Part shown: positions 11,487 through 22,609 of the stretch, one piece after another
Numbering within the stretch: position 1 is the stretch's first letter
Layout of the letters: each line of letters starts with the position of its first letter
Assembly (NCBI GenBank): GCA_001599755.1
Contig: BCHX01000007.1
Coordinates: forward strand, 2,852,001 to 2,916,000
Source of the DNA: Gliomastix tumulicola
Taxonomy: Eukaryota; Ascomycota; Sordariomycetes; Hypocreales; Bionectriaceae
Reading direction: 5' to 3'
Length of the DNA: 64,000 bases
Translations under genes and position numbers: made by a program
Notes under the pieces: generated by a model
What the model was told of the DNA's origin: nothing
Databases searched by the model: none
The model's input: only the letters and a program-made list of their open reading frames with translations

Positions 11487-14326
11487 ATGGAACCGTCTAC
11501 CAAAAAAAGAAAGTTGGCCCCCAAGGTCATTCCATCACCGCCAGAGTCGAAGCCACAGCCAGCCGCACCGCATCATGCCGAACCGGTGAGTGTCCAATGA
11601 CGTCCTATCTCTACCGCAACTCTCCCCTCCTCTCTACTCTTCTTCTTCTAACATTTCTTGTTTCTGCAGCACTACCCCCCCGTCCAGGAAGCGCCGTACC
11701 CCGAACGCCATGACTTCGAATCCTTTGCACGCCATCTCCAGGATGCAGCCATGCTCATCCAGCGACAGACCGAGACGCCCAGCTACGCAGATGCCTCGGT
11801 CCTCATGCTGCGCTGGGAGGAGGACGACGGTATAGACGGCGAGCTGGCCGAGCTCGAGAAGGTGTTCCAGACAAATTACCACTACCGCACCCAACGGTGG
11901 CTCATCCCTACCGTCCCCAATCCCAGCGCCAAGCTGTCCGCCCAGGTTGCCCAATTCCTCGACAACGCCCGGCCCAACAACCTCCTCATAATATACTACG
12001 CCGGCCACGGCTTCGTGGGCTCCGACGGACAGCTCTACTGGGCCAGGTAAGCCTCCCGTTCTGTGTTCTCTGCCTCTTCCCTTCCAGTTCTCCGGCGCGC
12101 GCGCTGACACGGCCCTGTTTCGCTAGCAATACCCGGGGCGATGCCGCGAAGCTCAAGTGGAGTGGCGTTTCATGTTTGTTGGAGAATGCTCAGTCTGATA
12201 TCCTCCTCCTGTTCGACACCTGCGCCCTCGCGGACCCCGCGGTGTCCGGCAGCCACGGCGTCAAGCAGACGATTGCTGCGCGCTCTCCGGACCAAGATCC
12301 ACACACCGGGCCCGGCCGATCGTTCACCGGCAGCCTCACCGACGCCTTGCTCAAGTTCGCCAGCGGGAGGGCCTTCAGCGTCCAGCGGCTGCACGAGGAG
12401 ATTGTGTCGCAGCAGCAGCGGCAGAACCCGTCGACCCCGACTACCAATGGCGCTTCCGCGCCCACCGCTAGCAAACCGCCACGGCCTATATTCTTTACCG
12501 TTACGCCTGGAAAGGGCCAGAGCCTAACGCTGCCGCGACTTCCGGGAAAGGCTGCGAATGGCGTGGACTCGTCTGCCCCTAATGGTCGTGAAGAGGTGGT
12601 TATAACCCATGAGGATGCTGCTGGCGTTCGGCTCGATGAGCACCGCATCTTGGTCTGCACGACTTTCGTCGGCGAGGCGAGCCCCGATATGTCCTTCTTC
12701 CACCAATGGCTGCAGAATACCCCCGGCCTCAACTCGAGGATCGCCGTCGAGGGCATATTCCTGGGTCCCCCCACCATGCTTCTGATATCCATGCCGCACT
12801 CCATCTGGAACGTGGTTCAGCATGATAAGGTCTGCTGTTTCCTCGGCTACATCAGTTCGCACAACATGCTCCATCTGTACGAGAAACTTGTGGGGCCCTC
12901 GGTCGTGAGGCCACCCGTCAAGGAGATCGTGGATGGGAGGATTCTCCTCGAGGCCAAGGAGGCGGCGAGGGAGAGGGTCCCGTCCTCTCCGATCCATCCC
13001 CGCGAACACGACGTACGAGAGCGTCCTTCTTCAGCCCCGGCGCCTGCCCCTGAGCCTGCGTCAGTTCCGCCGCCCCCTCGTCTGACGCCTCGGCTGCCCC
13101 TCCCTCAAGCGTCCAAGATCTCGCCCAAGCCAATCCAGTTCACGCCTCATAACATAAGCCCGAAGCGACCATTCTCCCACGTCAACGCCAGTCCTACTGC
13201 GGTCAAGCCTAAGGAGGAGAATGAGGGCAGCGAAGGAACTGAGGAGATGCGCGAGGCTGCTGAGCAGCTCAAGGCCCTGAGTCACGTCCGGCACCGAAGC
13301 GACGAGGCCGTCCGCCGGGACAGACCCAGGACTAGTCTGCCTAACGGTATGTCGGATGCTAGACGCACCGAGTTGCCGCCGGCGCGCGAGCCCGACAGCG
13401 ATGCGGAGAACGCGAATCGCGTCAAGGTGCCCCGACGCGCCCTGCCCAAGCACGAGACGCGTTGCACGCATTGCAGCCACGCGCCGTTCCGCGACTCCTC
13501 GTCTCTCAGGAAGCACATTGCCGCTGCGCACACCCGGCCTTTCCCCTGCGCGTTCTCCTTCGCCGGCTGCACTAGCACTTTTGGCTCCAAGAACGAATGG
13601 AAGAGGCACATCACGTCGCAGCACCTCTGCCTGCAGTACTACCGCTGCTCCTCCTGTCCTCGTAGTGCGATCGAAGGGAAGGGCAACGAGTTCAACCGTA
13701 AGGACCTGTTCACGCAGCATCTGCGCCGCATGCACGCCCCTTTCCAGATCAAGCGTCCAGCCACCAAAGCCGACGCCAAGATCCAGGCCGAGTGGGAGCT
13801 GCACGTCCGCTCGATGCAGCAGTCCTGTCTCATCAGCCGTCGCTACCCACCGCAGAAGTCCGCCTGCCCGAACTCTGCATGCAGAAGCATCTTTGAGGGC
13901 GTTGGCTCGTGGGACGAATGGACGGAGCACGTCGGACGGCACATGGAGAAGGGCGAGGGGCAGCAGATGGGCGTCGACCGCCATCTGATCGAGTGGGCGC
14001 TCGAAGAGGGCATCATCGAGGCCAGGGCCAACGGCACCTACCGTCTGACCTCGACCACGCACGGGAACAGCCATAACCACAGCATCAGCGGCGGCAGTGG
14101 CAGTGGCAGGGAGAACGGCGGCTCCAACTCAGGCCCGGATTCCAGCAACAGCAACGGCGCCAACGATGCCAACGACTCCTTCGAGGAGTCCACCATCGTC
14201 GTATCCAAGTCTCCCCGGCGCTTATCCGATCCTCCACCTTCACAGAGCGAGCCATCCTCGGCAAAGGAGCCCGACTCTGCCTCTGTCGGGGATGGCGAAG
14301 CAATGGAGGTCGATAAGTCGCCTTGA
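11487..14326 (+). CDS. Caspase-like (peptidase C14) domain fused to C2H2 zinc fingers
   Basis: Exons 11487-11585, 11670-12046 and 12127-14326 give 891 residues. The N-terminus STKKRKLAPKV is a strong monopartite nuclear signal. Residues 40-270 form a caspase/metacaspase p20-like unit: LLIIYYAGHG holds the catalytic His146 and ILLLFDTCALADP the catalytic Cys191, so both dyad residues are kept. Residues 300-410 form a second conserved-looking unit (RILVCTTFVGEAS, IEGIFLGPPTMLLISMP-like). A disordered stretch (410-600) leads to four zinc-finger-like units: C605/C608-H622/H627, C633/C640-H653/H658, C666/C669-H690/H695 and C739/C744-H760/H764. The tail is rich in Ser, Asn and Gly. This suggests a nuclear protein combining protease-type and nucleic-acid-binding parts; substrate and role are unknown. 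Fungal C14 domains usually occur alone or in NLRs; here no NACHT, NB-ARC or repeat domain is present. Finger spacings are irregular, so DNA binding is less certain than the fold. Confidence 0.85.
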
Positions 14327-15204
14327 GACCCTAAATTGTCAAGATTTGATGTTCCCTTTTTTTTTCTTCCTTTTTTTCTCTTTTTTCCTTTGTCGTGTAT
14401 GGCTTCATTTTCAGCGTCTCGGACAAACAAATCTCCCATCAACAACAGCAACGATTTTACGACGTACATGACACGACAGATTTTTATTCCAAAACCCGCG
14501 TGCTTTTGAAAAGTCTCAGGACTTGGAACTTGTTTTCCACCCCCCCTTCCTCAGCCTTGCCTTGGAACGAACGAACAAAAATGGAGATTGGGCGGCAACA
14601 CAAATCTCTTTTTCTCTTTTTTTTTTGCGCAACTGCAGCTATTATGAAGATCCAAATCTGTGGCGTAAGCTTTGATATACCTAGTAGGGAGCAATTCAGG
14701 TGTTGGTATAAAAGAGGTTCCTCCCCCCCGGGCCGGCAGGCTTTTTGGTCCGTGTGGGGGGAAAAGGGGAGAGCGACTTGACGAGCTTGAGAGTTTGGCT
14801 TTTTGTTTTTGATTGTTCTTGATACTAGTACTTATTGGTATGGTTTTTTTTTCTATAGCAGTGCTTGGTGCTAGGTTTCAAAAGTGGCTTTGGGGCTGCG
14901 AGCAATGATTACTATTTTTATGTATTTGCCGATCGTGTGCCTTGTGCTCGTGTTGATGGGATAGTAAATGTCGAGACTGTTCGGCTGGGAATGGGAGGGG
15001 GGCGGTCTGCCTGACCTCGTATCGGCCGCTGATTTGATTAAGTCGGCTGGCGTAACAGCTTCACCTCGTGGCAACTTTTGGAAGAGAGCCATTTAGTTAT
15101 CTTTTGATAGAGTGATTGCGGGCTGTGTTCACGAGTCACTTGGGGCAGCGGTTATCTCATCTTGGTTGTATTCATCATCAAACTGGCTATCTGCTTCTAC
15201 CGGC
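14327..15204. other. Convergent intergenic region with T-rich 3' flank
   Basis: Lies between the stops of the caspase-like and GH31 genes. It has several T runs (14356-14390, 14618-14630, 14845-14853) that fit 3' untranslated and termination regions. No supported gene. Confidence 0.6.
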
Positions 15205-18129
15205 TTAAGACCCAATCTTGACAGACCCAGCCTTGTTCAGCGAAATCTCAACATCCTTGCTCTTCGTAACACCGCTCCTGGCGCTATCCCCATCACCGCC
15301 GCAGGCACTCCTCCCATCAAGGAGCGTAATCTTGGAGATGACAACAGGCACCTCATAGTCAAACTTGCCATCGATGACGAGCTCCCCGTCCTCGTACGAC
15401 AGCGTGATCCAAGTGATGCCGCCGTTGCTCTCGGGCTCGAGCGACTCGCCATCGTCGAAGTACAGCTCACCCTCGGCCTTGCCGTCCTCGTCCACGGGGA
15501 TGACGATCTCAAAGTCCCGCTTGCGCAGGGCGGTGGTCGTGTTGGCGGAGGATTCGCGCAGCGGGAGGATGACACCCGAGCGGATGAGGAGAGGGATGGT
15601 GGTGGTGTTGTAGTCAGAGAAGGTGTGCGTGCCACCAGAGCCACAGACGGGGTCGTGTGTGTACCAGTCGTAGAAGATGTCCTGGGGCAGGTATGCGTCA
15701 ACGCTGGTGGCGCCCTGCTCGAGGATGGGTGCGACGAGGAGGCCGGGGCCGTAGAAGAATTGCAGGTCGAGAGCCCAGGTGGCCTTGTCGTCTGTGTAGT
15801 GGTAGAAGGTGGGCGTCAGGACGGGAGAGCCGTCGTCGGAGGCGCGGGCCATGGCGGTGTAGATGTAGTCGAGGAGACGGTAGCGGATGTCGATCGCCCG
15901 GATGGCACTCTCCGTGACAGACTCCCAGCGGTAGAACTCCTGAGGTGGCGAGTCGAAGGAGTTGTGGTTGCGGAAGAACGTGTTGAACGCGCCGAGCGAG
16001 GCCCAACGGGCGCACAGCTCCTCGGTGGTATCGCCGCCGAAGCCACAGACATCAGAGCCCGTCATTGGGAACTGGAACAGGGCCGTGAAGATGATCATGG
16101 TACGGATGGACGTGCGGTAGTGCTCCCACGTGGAAAGGTTGTCTCCGAGCCAGTGGCCGACCTTGTGCCCAGTGCCGGCAAAAGTGGCACGGGTGATGAT
16201 GAGAGGTCGCTTGCCCGGGCGACGGTTGAGCATGGCATCATAGGAGTAGGTGGACATGAGCGCACCGTACAGGTTGTGTGTATCGTACATGGCGAGGCCG
16301 TTCTGGCTGATGACGTCGGTGAGGACCGTCTTGTTAGAGATGCCGCCCTCCTCGTCGTTCCAGTCATCGCGGTACGCGGCCTTATTACGGATCGAGTACT
16401 GCGGGTAGAGGAGGTCACGGTCGGGGAGGCCACTCCAGTCGTCACCGCCGGGCTGGCGGGCGACCAGGTTGTCGTATTTGACGTCGACAGGACGAGGATC
16501 CCTCTTCTCGGAGCGCTTAGTCACGGTTGTATCGCAGCCGCCTTGGTCGGCAGGCTGGAACTCGCAGGGGAAGCCGGGGAGGGCTCGTGGGTTCTCGCGG
16601 ACCGGGGGCGGCTCGGGAGGGAAGCCTTCGGCAGAGCCATAGGGATCATCGCTGTCAAGAATATTAGCAGTCGACCTTGAGGTAACCGAGGCAAGTGCAT
16701 CAGGGAGCCGGAGAGACTTACCAAGGGAAGTAGCAGGGGAAGGAGCTGGGCTCGTTCATGTCGATCCAGAGAGCATCGATGTCGATACCGTCGTCCTCGT
16801 TGAAGAAGATCTCGAACTCGCGGTTCCAGTAGCTGGTGATATTCTCAGAAAACCAGTCCGGGAAGACTGAGACGCCGGGCCAGACAACACCGAGCCAGGC
16901 AGAGCCGTTATCCCTGAGAAGGAAGATGTTGTCCTCGAGGCCACGAGTAACGGTATCGTAATCCTCCTGCCAGCCGGCAGCCGGGTCTACCATGACCATG
17001 TAGTGCTGGTCGTGGTCGTGCAGGTAGGAGACGAGAGAGCGCAGCTTCTCGCGAGGGTAACGCTCCGGATCGGTCGTGAAGATCAGACGGCGGTCCATGT
17101 AGTCGATGTCGGTCCACATGGTCTCGACGGGGATGCCGGCCTGGCTGTAGTTGTACACGGCCTCGGCCACCTCGAATGCGTCCTGGTAGCCGTAGCGGCA
17201 CTGGTGGAAGCCAAGACCCCAGTACGGCTGGAAGGCGGGCAAGCCGGCGACTTCAGCGTACTGCTGGGTGACGGCGGTGGGACTGGGGCCGGCGAAGAAG
17301 TAGAAGTCGAGGACGCCGCCGATCGTGTTGTACTCGAGGTATTGGCTGCCGGACTCGCCATCGTTGTCAATTAGGATATCCATGCCATTGGAGTTGAGGA
17401 AGAAGACGCCGTGGGAGCCGGACTCGCGGTGCTCGAGGTAGAAAGGCTGGCTGCCGTAGAGATTGGACTCAGTTGGGATACCGTAGCTGTCCTGGTTCCA
17501 AAGCGTGCGGGCGTAGTCGGTGGTCTTGAGACGCAGAGGGTCTGAGTGCTCGCCCAAACCGTACAGATACGGGTCGTCAGGGAGGCTAGTGCGCAGACGG
17601 AGGTACTGGGACTCAAAGACAAGGGCCGAGCCGGAAGTGTCGAAGAGGACCTCGTCAGAGTCCTTGCGGCTGATGCTAAATGAGAAGGGCTCCTCAACAT
17701 AGTCGAAAACCAGGCTGGAGGAGTCGCTGGAGCTTGTGGAATCGGGTCGGGGGAAGACAGATTCGGGGACCTGGAAGGCGCGGTTGCCCTTGTCCTGAAT
17801 CTTGACGTGGATTCGATCATCTGGGGACACGTTGAGTCAGTAACAGGGAAAAGGAGTCCTGCGCGCGTTCAATTGGACTCACCAGTCTCGTAAGTGACCT
17901 CAAGAGTGAGCTCTTCCAGGTCAGTACCGTAGGCGTCGCAGGCATCGCCAGCCAGAGTCAGGTCAGCTGTGATGGAGCTGTCGGTGACCTCAACATTGGA
18001 AGCACTGTAGCCTGGACACTTCTCTAGGAGGCTGTAATCAGGATACGTCTGAGGCTGATCTTGTCTCGGGATGAGGGCGGAGGCAGCGGCCGCCCCAGAC
18101 AAGAGGGCAGCTCTCGTCCAAGCGCCCAT
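15205..18129 (-). CDS. Secreted GH31 alpha-glucosidase
   Basis: Exons 18129-17883, 17820-16722 and 16651-15205 join to 930 residues. The start gives a signal peptide (ARAALLSGAAAASA-like core) followed by a dibasic-like IPRQD. Glycoside hydrolase family 31 retaining alpha-glucosidases release glucose from the non-reducing ends of maltose, starch fragments and related glucans outside the cell. The nucleophile motif WIDMNEPSSFPC is at Asp436; the general acid/base lies in HWLGDNLSTWEH at Asp619. The motifs GLGFHQCRYGY, TFAGTGHKVGHW and FPMTGSDVCGF are also kept. The C-terminal beta-domains are complete (ending KAGSVKIGS). The length fits fungal enzymes of about 900-1000 residues. A TATA-like element and a CreA-type site (GTGGGG, minus strand near 18511-18518) lie upstream, which would suit carbon repression. 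Confidence 0.95.
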
Positions 18130-20076
18130 GGTGTCTGGTCAATGGGCAGGAGAGGAGACCGGGAGAGGCAGAAGAAGAGGTAGGTCCAATCTCGAGGGCT
18201 TGAAGAAAAGATTAGAGCGAGAGGTCCGTGGGATGAGCTCATGGCGAGTCCGTCAAAGGAGAGGGAGCTCGCGCTGAACTTATAATGATGCTGGGCCATC
18301 GGGCCCAACAACGAGAACGAGAAGGCCTCCTCATCTTGGCACGCGATCACAAGCCGATCGGCATTGAAGTGTTGGCCAAGGAAAAGAAAAAGATCTTGGC
18401 CTCTGGTCCCCCTCGGTCCCCTCATGGACTGCGCATGGACATGGGCGTCTTGGGGTTGGGCGGTTCCTGGCAGCGCCAGTAAGGGCTCGATGTAACGTGA
18501 AGAGAGGACGCCCCCACCACCTCCAACAGCTCCAATGCTCCCCTCCATTTCTCCAGCTGTCAGGGGAGCAGCGACGATAGGTCAGCTCGACGGCGGCTCG
18601 TGACTGGACCTAATCAAACTCGAATGCTTTGGGAGTCGTGGGTGGCAGTTGGTCCACCCCTATGGGAGCCCTTCAGCAGCCATCCAGGAGAAGCTCCCAG
18701 TCACGAGCTGCTGAAGTTGGAGGCGTCAGGCTCCATGTCTCGCATCATGCAGGCCGGCTGACAGAAACTTTCGTTGGATGCCTTGAGAGGGCATCGTCGG
18801 TGACATGCAGGCAAGGGACTTGAGGACTGGATGACTTGAGGTTGGGGGACGAAGGAAAAGAAGCCGAGTCAAGCAGTTGAGATGCGGAGACTCCCCATGG
18901 AGAGCTCGGTAGCTGGTTGACACAAATAGTCCAAAAGCAGGGGCGTTTTTCTTGGTATGGCCTCTCTGCTCCCGTAAAGTATTTCTGTCTCCCTGTTTCT
19001 TGGGTCGTGACTGCCGGATTGTCAGCCACGTCCAAAAGGAAGGAAGGACCAACACCCTGACAAGACCAGTTTGGCAGGCACGTGTGGCATACTTCACACC
19101 ACCTTTCCCTCCATTTCGTGATTTATGCAATATTGGCACCTGTCCCATGCACTGGCAGCAGCCAAAGACGGTTAACCAGCTCGTCCAAACATCAAATGCC
19201 ACTCCACATTAGGCTCCAGCATCCAGCTGAGAAGAGCCGAGATGATTTCCTCTCGATCCGACGAGACCATTTCGGATCGACAAACATGAGCCACTCTTGT
19301 TGGAAAACTGCCCTTAAAGCACGGCGATTCTCTTGGTTTTTCTCAAGCTTTTCCTGAGATGGACAAGACGTCGCCATCTCATCCTCGGCGACGCCTTTTA
19401 GTCCTCAGTTATCAGATTCCCCCGCAAATCTGGGGTTGAATGATGCACACCACTTCCCCACACGGTTATTGAATTCTCGACTGCTAGAACATCAGACGGT
19501 GAGCTTCGTCTCTTCACCAAGACAGACTCGACCATGACATCTTGTTTATTCTAGCTTGTGAAGGATCGACTATTCCCCCCTGGCCCAACCCTCCAGGCCA
19601 CGGTCTCCCACGCTCCCTGACCTCATTCGCGCTCGACCTGCCGCGATGGGGCTTCTAACGGGCCGAACAGGACAGCACGCATGACCCAGTCTCAATGCAA
19701 GCGCTTGGATCCTAGCACGAATAACCGGTATTATTGGCCTCTTCGGCAGCGAGCCCATGCCGCCATGGTAACATCGAGACCAAATTTCTCACCGAGTGGA
19801 CACTCCGCCGGCGAACCGGCTCTTGTCAATGGTGTCCTCAAACTGGCACTGTGCAACGGACGGATCGGAGCATTGCCTTGTACGGTATCACTCGGCCAAT
19901 TATGCTTAATTGCTTCTGGCGAAGATCCTCTGGTTAAACTTTTCGCCAGTTCTTGTCCCTGGCCATCGTTTCTTGTTTGGGGCCACAGGGGACGCCGAAG
20001 GGTACACCAAGTTCGGAGCAAAAGTCCAGTACGACCACGGAATATCGCTCCAGCCAGTGCCGACTTCGGCGACGTT
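18130..20076. other. Intergenic: GH31 promoter and 3' flank of GH43 gene
   Basis: No coding frame with family features. The proximal 400 bp are the probable GH31 promoter. Frames at 18726-19202 (minus) and elsewhere have no coding-like composition and are not called. Confidence 0.55.
18279..18284 (-). promoter_or_regulatory. TATA-like element of the GH31 gene
   Basis: Minus strand reads ATTATAAG here, 150 bp before the GH31 ATG. Distance and sequence fit a fungal TATA element of a regulated secreted enzyme. Confidence 0.45.
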
Positions 20077-21539
20077 CTAGCGGACTGGGACGAAGACCTG
20101 ATCGATATCCGCCGCCCACGAACCCCCCGACCCTTTGACCACAATCGTGTTCTGCCCTGCCACAAGGTTGACATTCACCGTGCTGCTCCCCGGCGTCTGT
20201 CCACCGCCCGTGGGCAGGAATCCGACCTTCTGTGTCACACCGTTGACAGTCACCTCGCCGAACCGCTCCCCGGTGTTTCCATTCGCGTGTCTGAATCTCA
20301 GCGTCGTCCGCGTCGCAACATCGCTCTGCACCCGCAGCTCCAGCTCTCCGCCGTCCGAACCGCCGATATATCCTGCCGCGCTGCCGCCGCTGCACCCGGA
20401 GCAGCTCACCGTCCTGGCACCGCTCCGCACTGTACCTGCCTCGCCCTCGTAGCTCCTCTCCGTGGGAGGCACGCTCCACGAACCGCCAGCGATGTTCGGG
20501 ACCCAGCTGTTGCGGTTGCGGAGCCAGATGTTCGTCCCACCCGTGAGCTCGAGCGGCAGCCAGATGTACGTGCTGCGCATGAGGTTGTCCGGGATCCAGC
20601 GGTCGCCCATGTACACGGCGGATGTGGCGTTGATGGGGAGGATGTAGGAGACCTGCGAGTAGTACGTGTTGGAGCCGTCGTCGGCGAATTCCTTCCAGGG
20701 CGACCAGGGACCAGAGAGTGAGGTTGCGTAGCTGTAGACCTGAACGGACGGATGTGAGACTCACGCTGAAACGAGGGTTGAGGTAGGCGGGCTACATACA
20801 TTGTCATTGGGGTTCCAGCCCGTCAGGTGAGAGCCGAACATGAAGTAGTAGCCGTTGGTCTTCCAGATGGCGGGAGACTCAATGTTCTCGCCCCAGAGGT
20901 AGACGCTCCTGGTGACTTGGAGGTAATCAGCGCTGAGCGCATCGATCCGCAGCCCATTTGGTCGCTACTCAGTCAGCTAGCCATTCTCCTCTTCCTCTCA
21001 CCCAGACTGCAACATCAACTTACATCTTCAGTCAGTAGGTACGCAGACCCATCATCATCCTTGAACAGTCCGATATCCCTCGACTCAAACCCCAGCGGCC
21101 TCGAGCTCCCCCGATAGGTATACTCCCCACACACCGAACTAGACGTGGCCACCCCGATCTCCGCCTCGCCGTAGTTGCTGCTGTCGATGTGCAGGTACAT
21201 GACGTACGTCCGCGTCGCGTCATTGTAGATGACCTTGGGCCGCTCGACGACCCTGTTGGGCCCGAGGTCCCCGGACGCCTGGCGCGTGAGCAGGGCGCGG
21301 ACAAAGGTCCACTCGACGAGGTCGGACGAGGAGTAGCAGTTGATGTTCTGGAACGCGCTGCCGTCGGTCTTGTCCTCGCCGATCATGTAGAACTTGCCGC
21401 CGTCCTTGATGATGCCCGCGCCGTGGGCCTGGATGTGGCGGCCTGTGTTGGTGGCCGTCCAGGTTGCGGCGGGGACGATCTGGAGGGAGGCGTGGACCAG
21501 AGGGGCCGCCACGAGGAGGGCGAGAGACGTCACTCTCAT
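20077..21539 (-). CDS. Secreted GH43 exo-beta-1,3-galactanase type enzyme with CBM35
   Basis: Exons 21539-21024, 20964-20800 and 20739-20077 join to 447 residues. A signal peptide (MRVTSLALLVAAPLVHA) precedes a five-bladed GH43 catalytic unit with the motifs NTGRHIQAHGAGI, GEDKTDGSAFQNINCYSS, VVERPKVIYN and GENIESPAIW. These match galactan 1,3-beta-galactosidases (GH43 subfamily 24), which trim arabinogalactan side chains of plant cell walls from the end. Glu99, Glu201 and Gln256 sit at the same spacing as the Glu, Glu, Gln active-site set I recall for the Phanerochaete enzyme, in which Gln replaces the usual base. Residues about 310-447 form a carbohydrate-binding module 35 (YEGEAGTVRSGA, ending AADIDQVFVPVR). 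The enzyme acts outside the cell. Upstream DNA has a TATA element and repeated CCCCGG motifs. Confidence 0.92.
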
Positions 21540-21661
21540 CTTGGAGGGTATAACGACACCCTTTGGAAGGGAGGTATGGATAAGAGAAAAGAGGTGGTGG
21601 TGGTGGTGTTCACGGGTCCCAGACAGCGGGCGTCGTCGAGAATCACGAGCGGCGGCGGTCG

Positions 21662-21668
21662 ATATATA
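21662..21668 (-). promoter_or_regulatory. TATA element of the GH43 gene
   Basis: The minus strand reads CTATATATC about 125 bp before the GH43 ATG, a good position for a TATA box of a regulated secreted enzyme. Confidence 0.5.
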
Positions 21669-21689
21669 GGACGCAGGTGATCATCCGAG

Positions 21690-22089
21690 CCCCGGTTGAA
21701 GTAGCCTGCATATTGACCCGAATGCAACATCATATATTGCACATCATCTATCTTCTTCCATTGGATCGGATGTTGATCATAGCTCTTCCCCCATCGGGGA
21801 AACACGCGTAGAACAAAATCCTGCTTTCGTCACAGCGACATGAAGACCTTCTATCCGCCAAATACCCCGGACGGAGGATCTCATGCCGAGAACTCCATGA
21901 TACCGGACTATGGCCGTTGATTACCCCGGATTCGACGACAATTCGATTGTCGGGGTCGCTGGCTCAAGACGCGGGTAAATCGGCAAACTCGCCCGATGCC
22001 CGTCGCAGCCCCAACTCCAGCGTTGCATCGGGGGTATAAGGGGAGCAAGTAGCATGACGTCGCCGCGAGCCTCGGAAGGCGAGCCCCGG
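21690..22089 (-). promoter_or_regulatory. Four CreA-type CCGGGG motifs upstream of the GH43 gene
   Basis: CCCCGG on the plus strand (CCGGGG on the minus strand, fitting the CreA consensus SYGGRG) occurs at 21690-21695, 21865-21870, 21924-21929 and 22084-22089. Repeated sites before a cell-wall degrading enzyme suggest glucose repression. Inference from motif only. Confidence 0.45.
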
Positions 22090-22193
22090 ATCAACCTCGT
22101 GAACACATTGTCTCAGTCGAGCTGCGTAGTATCACAGGATCAAGAAGAAGGGTCCTCAACCTTGATCATCAGGTGCCCTTGGGTCCCAAAGTT

Positions 22194-22273
22194 CGAGATA
22201 AGAGTGTCTCAAAATCTGCCGAGTTCAGGAGACAACGAGATATCATAATAACAACTCTTTGCGAGATAAGAGT
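22194..22273 (+). promoter_or_regulatory. Direct repeat of CGAGATAAGAGT with GATA sites
   Basis: The identical 12-mer CGAGATAAGAGT occurs at 22194-22205 and 22262-22273, exactly 68 bp apart. Each contains GATAAG, the core of AreA-type GATA factor sites. It lies 340-410 bp before the coiled-coil gene start and 650-730 bp before the divergent GH43 start. Confidence 0.5.
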
Positions 22274-22609
22274 ATGATTGAGATCAAGCATGCATCTTCA
22301 CTCGGCATCTGATTTAGATGGTAGAGGTTGATGCTGGGCACTGTCCGACAAATGACCAATGAGTGGACCCCCAGTCAAGCCACACAAGGCTAGCCCAGCC
22401 ACACTCCAGCCTCAACCTCCTTATTCTGCCCATTCCCACCAACCAGTGGATCCCAAGATCCATCATCCCAAAGTTCAGACTACCCAACCGTAACTCCACC
22501 AAGCGCGCTCAGGCACACACTATCACCGGCGGCCGGAACCTTTATCCTTGCCCGTTCTCCTTATCGTTAACTTTTTTGCGTTTCCGGGTCACGAGAGGGT
22601 CTTGTGATT

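Larger units (their letters stand above)
21540..22609. other. Divergent promoter region between GH43 and Q-rich coiled-coil genes
   Basis: No gene. Apart from the sites listed separately, a GGTGGTGGTGGTGGT run lies at about 21593-21609. Confidence 0.6.

Noticed and set aside
4480..14326. Idea that the patatin and caspase genes form an NLR-type defence cluster
   Set aside because: No NACHT or NB-ARC domain or repeat receptor is encoded between or beside them, and 5 kb separates the two genes. Kept only as a weak remark.
15112..16680. 522-codon plus-strand open frame
   Set aside because: It is the antisense of the GH31 catalytic exon. Long antisense frames arise from GC-rich third positions, and the minus strand has unmistakable GH31 motifs.
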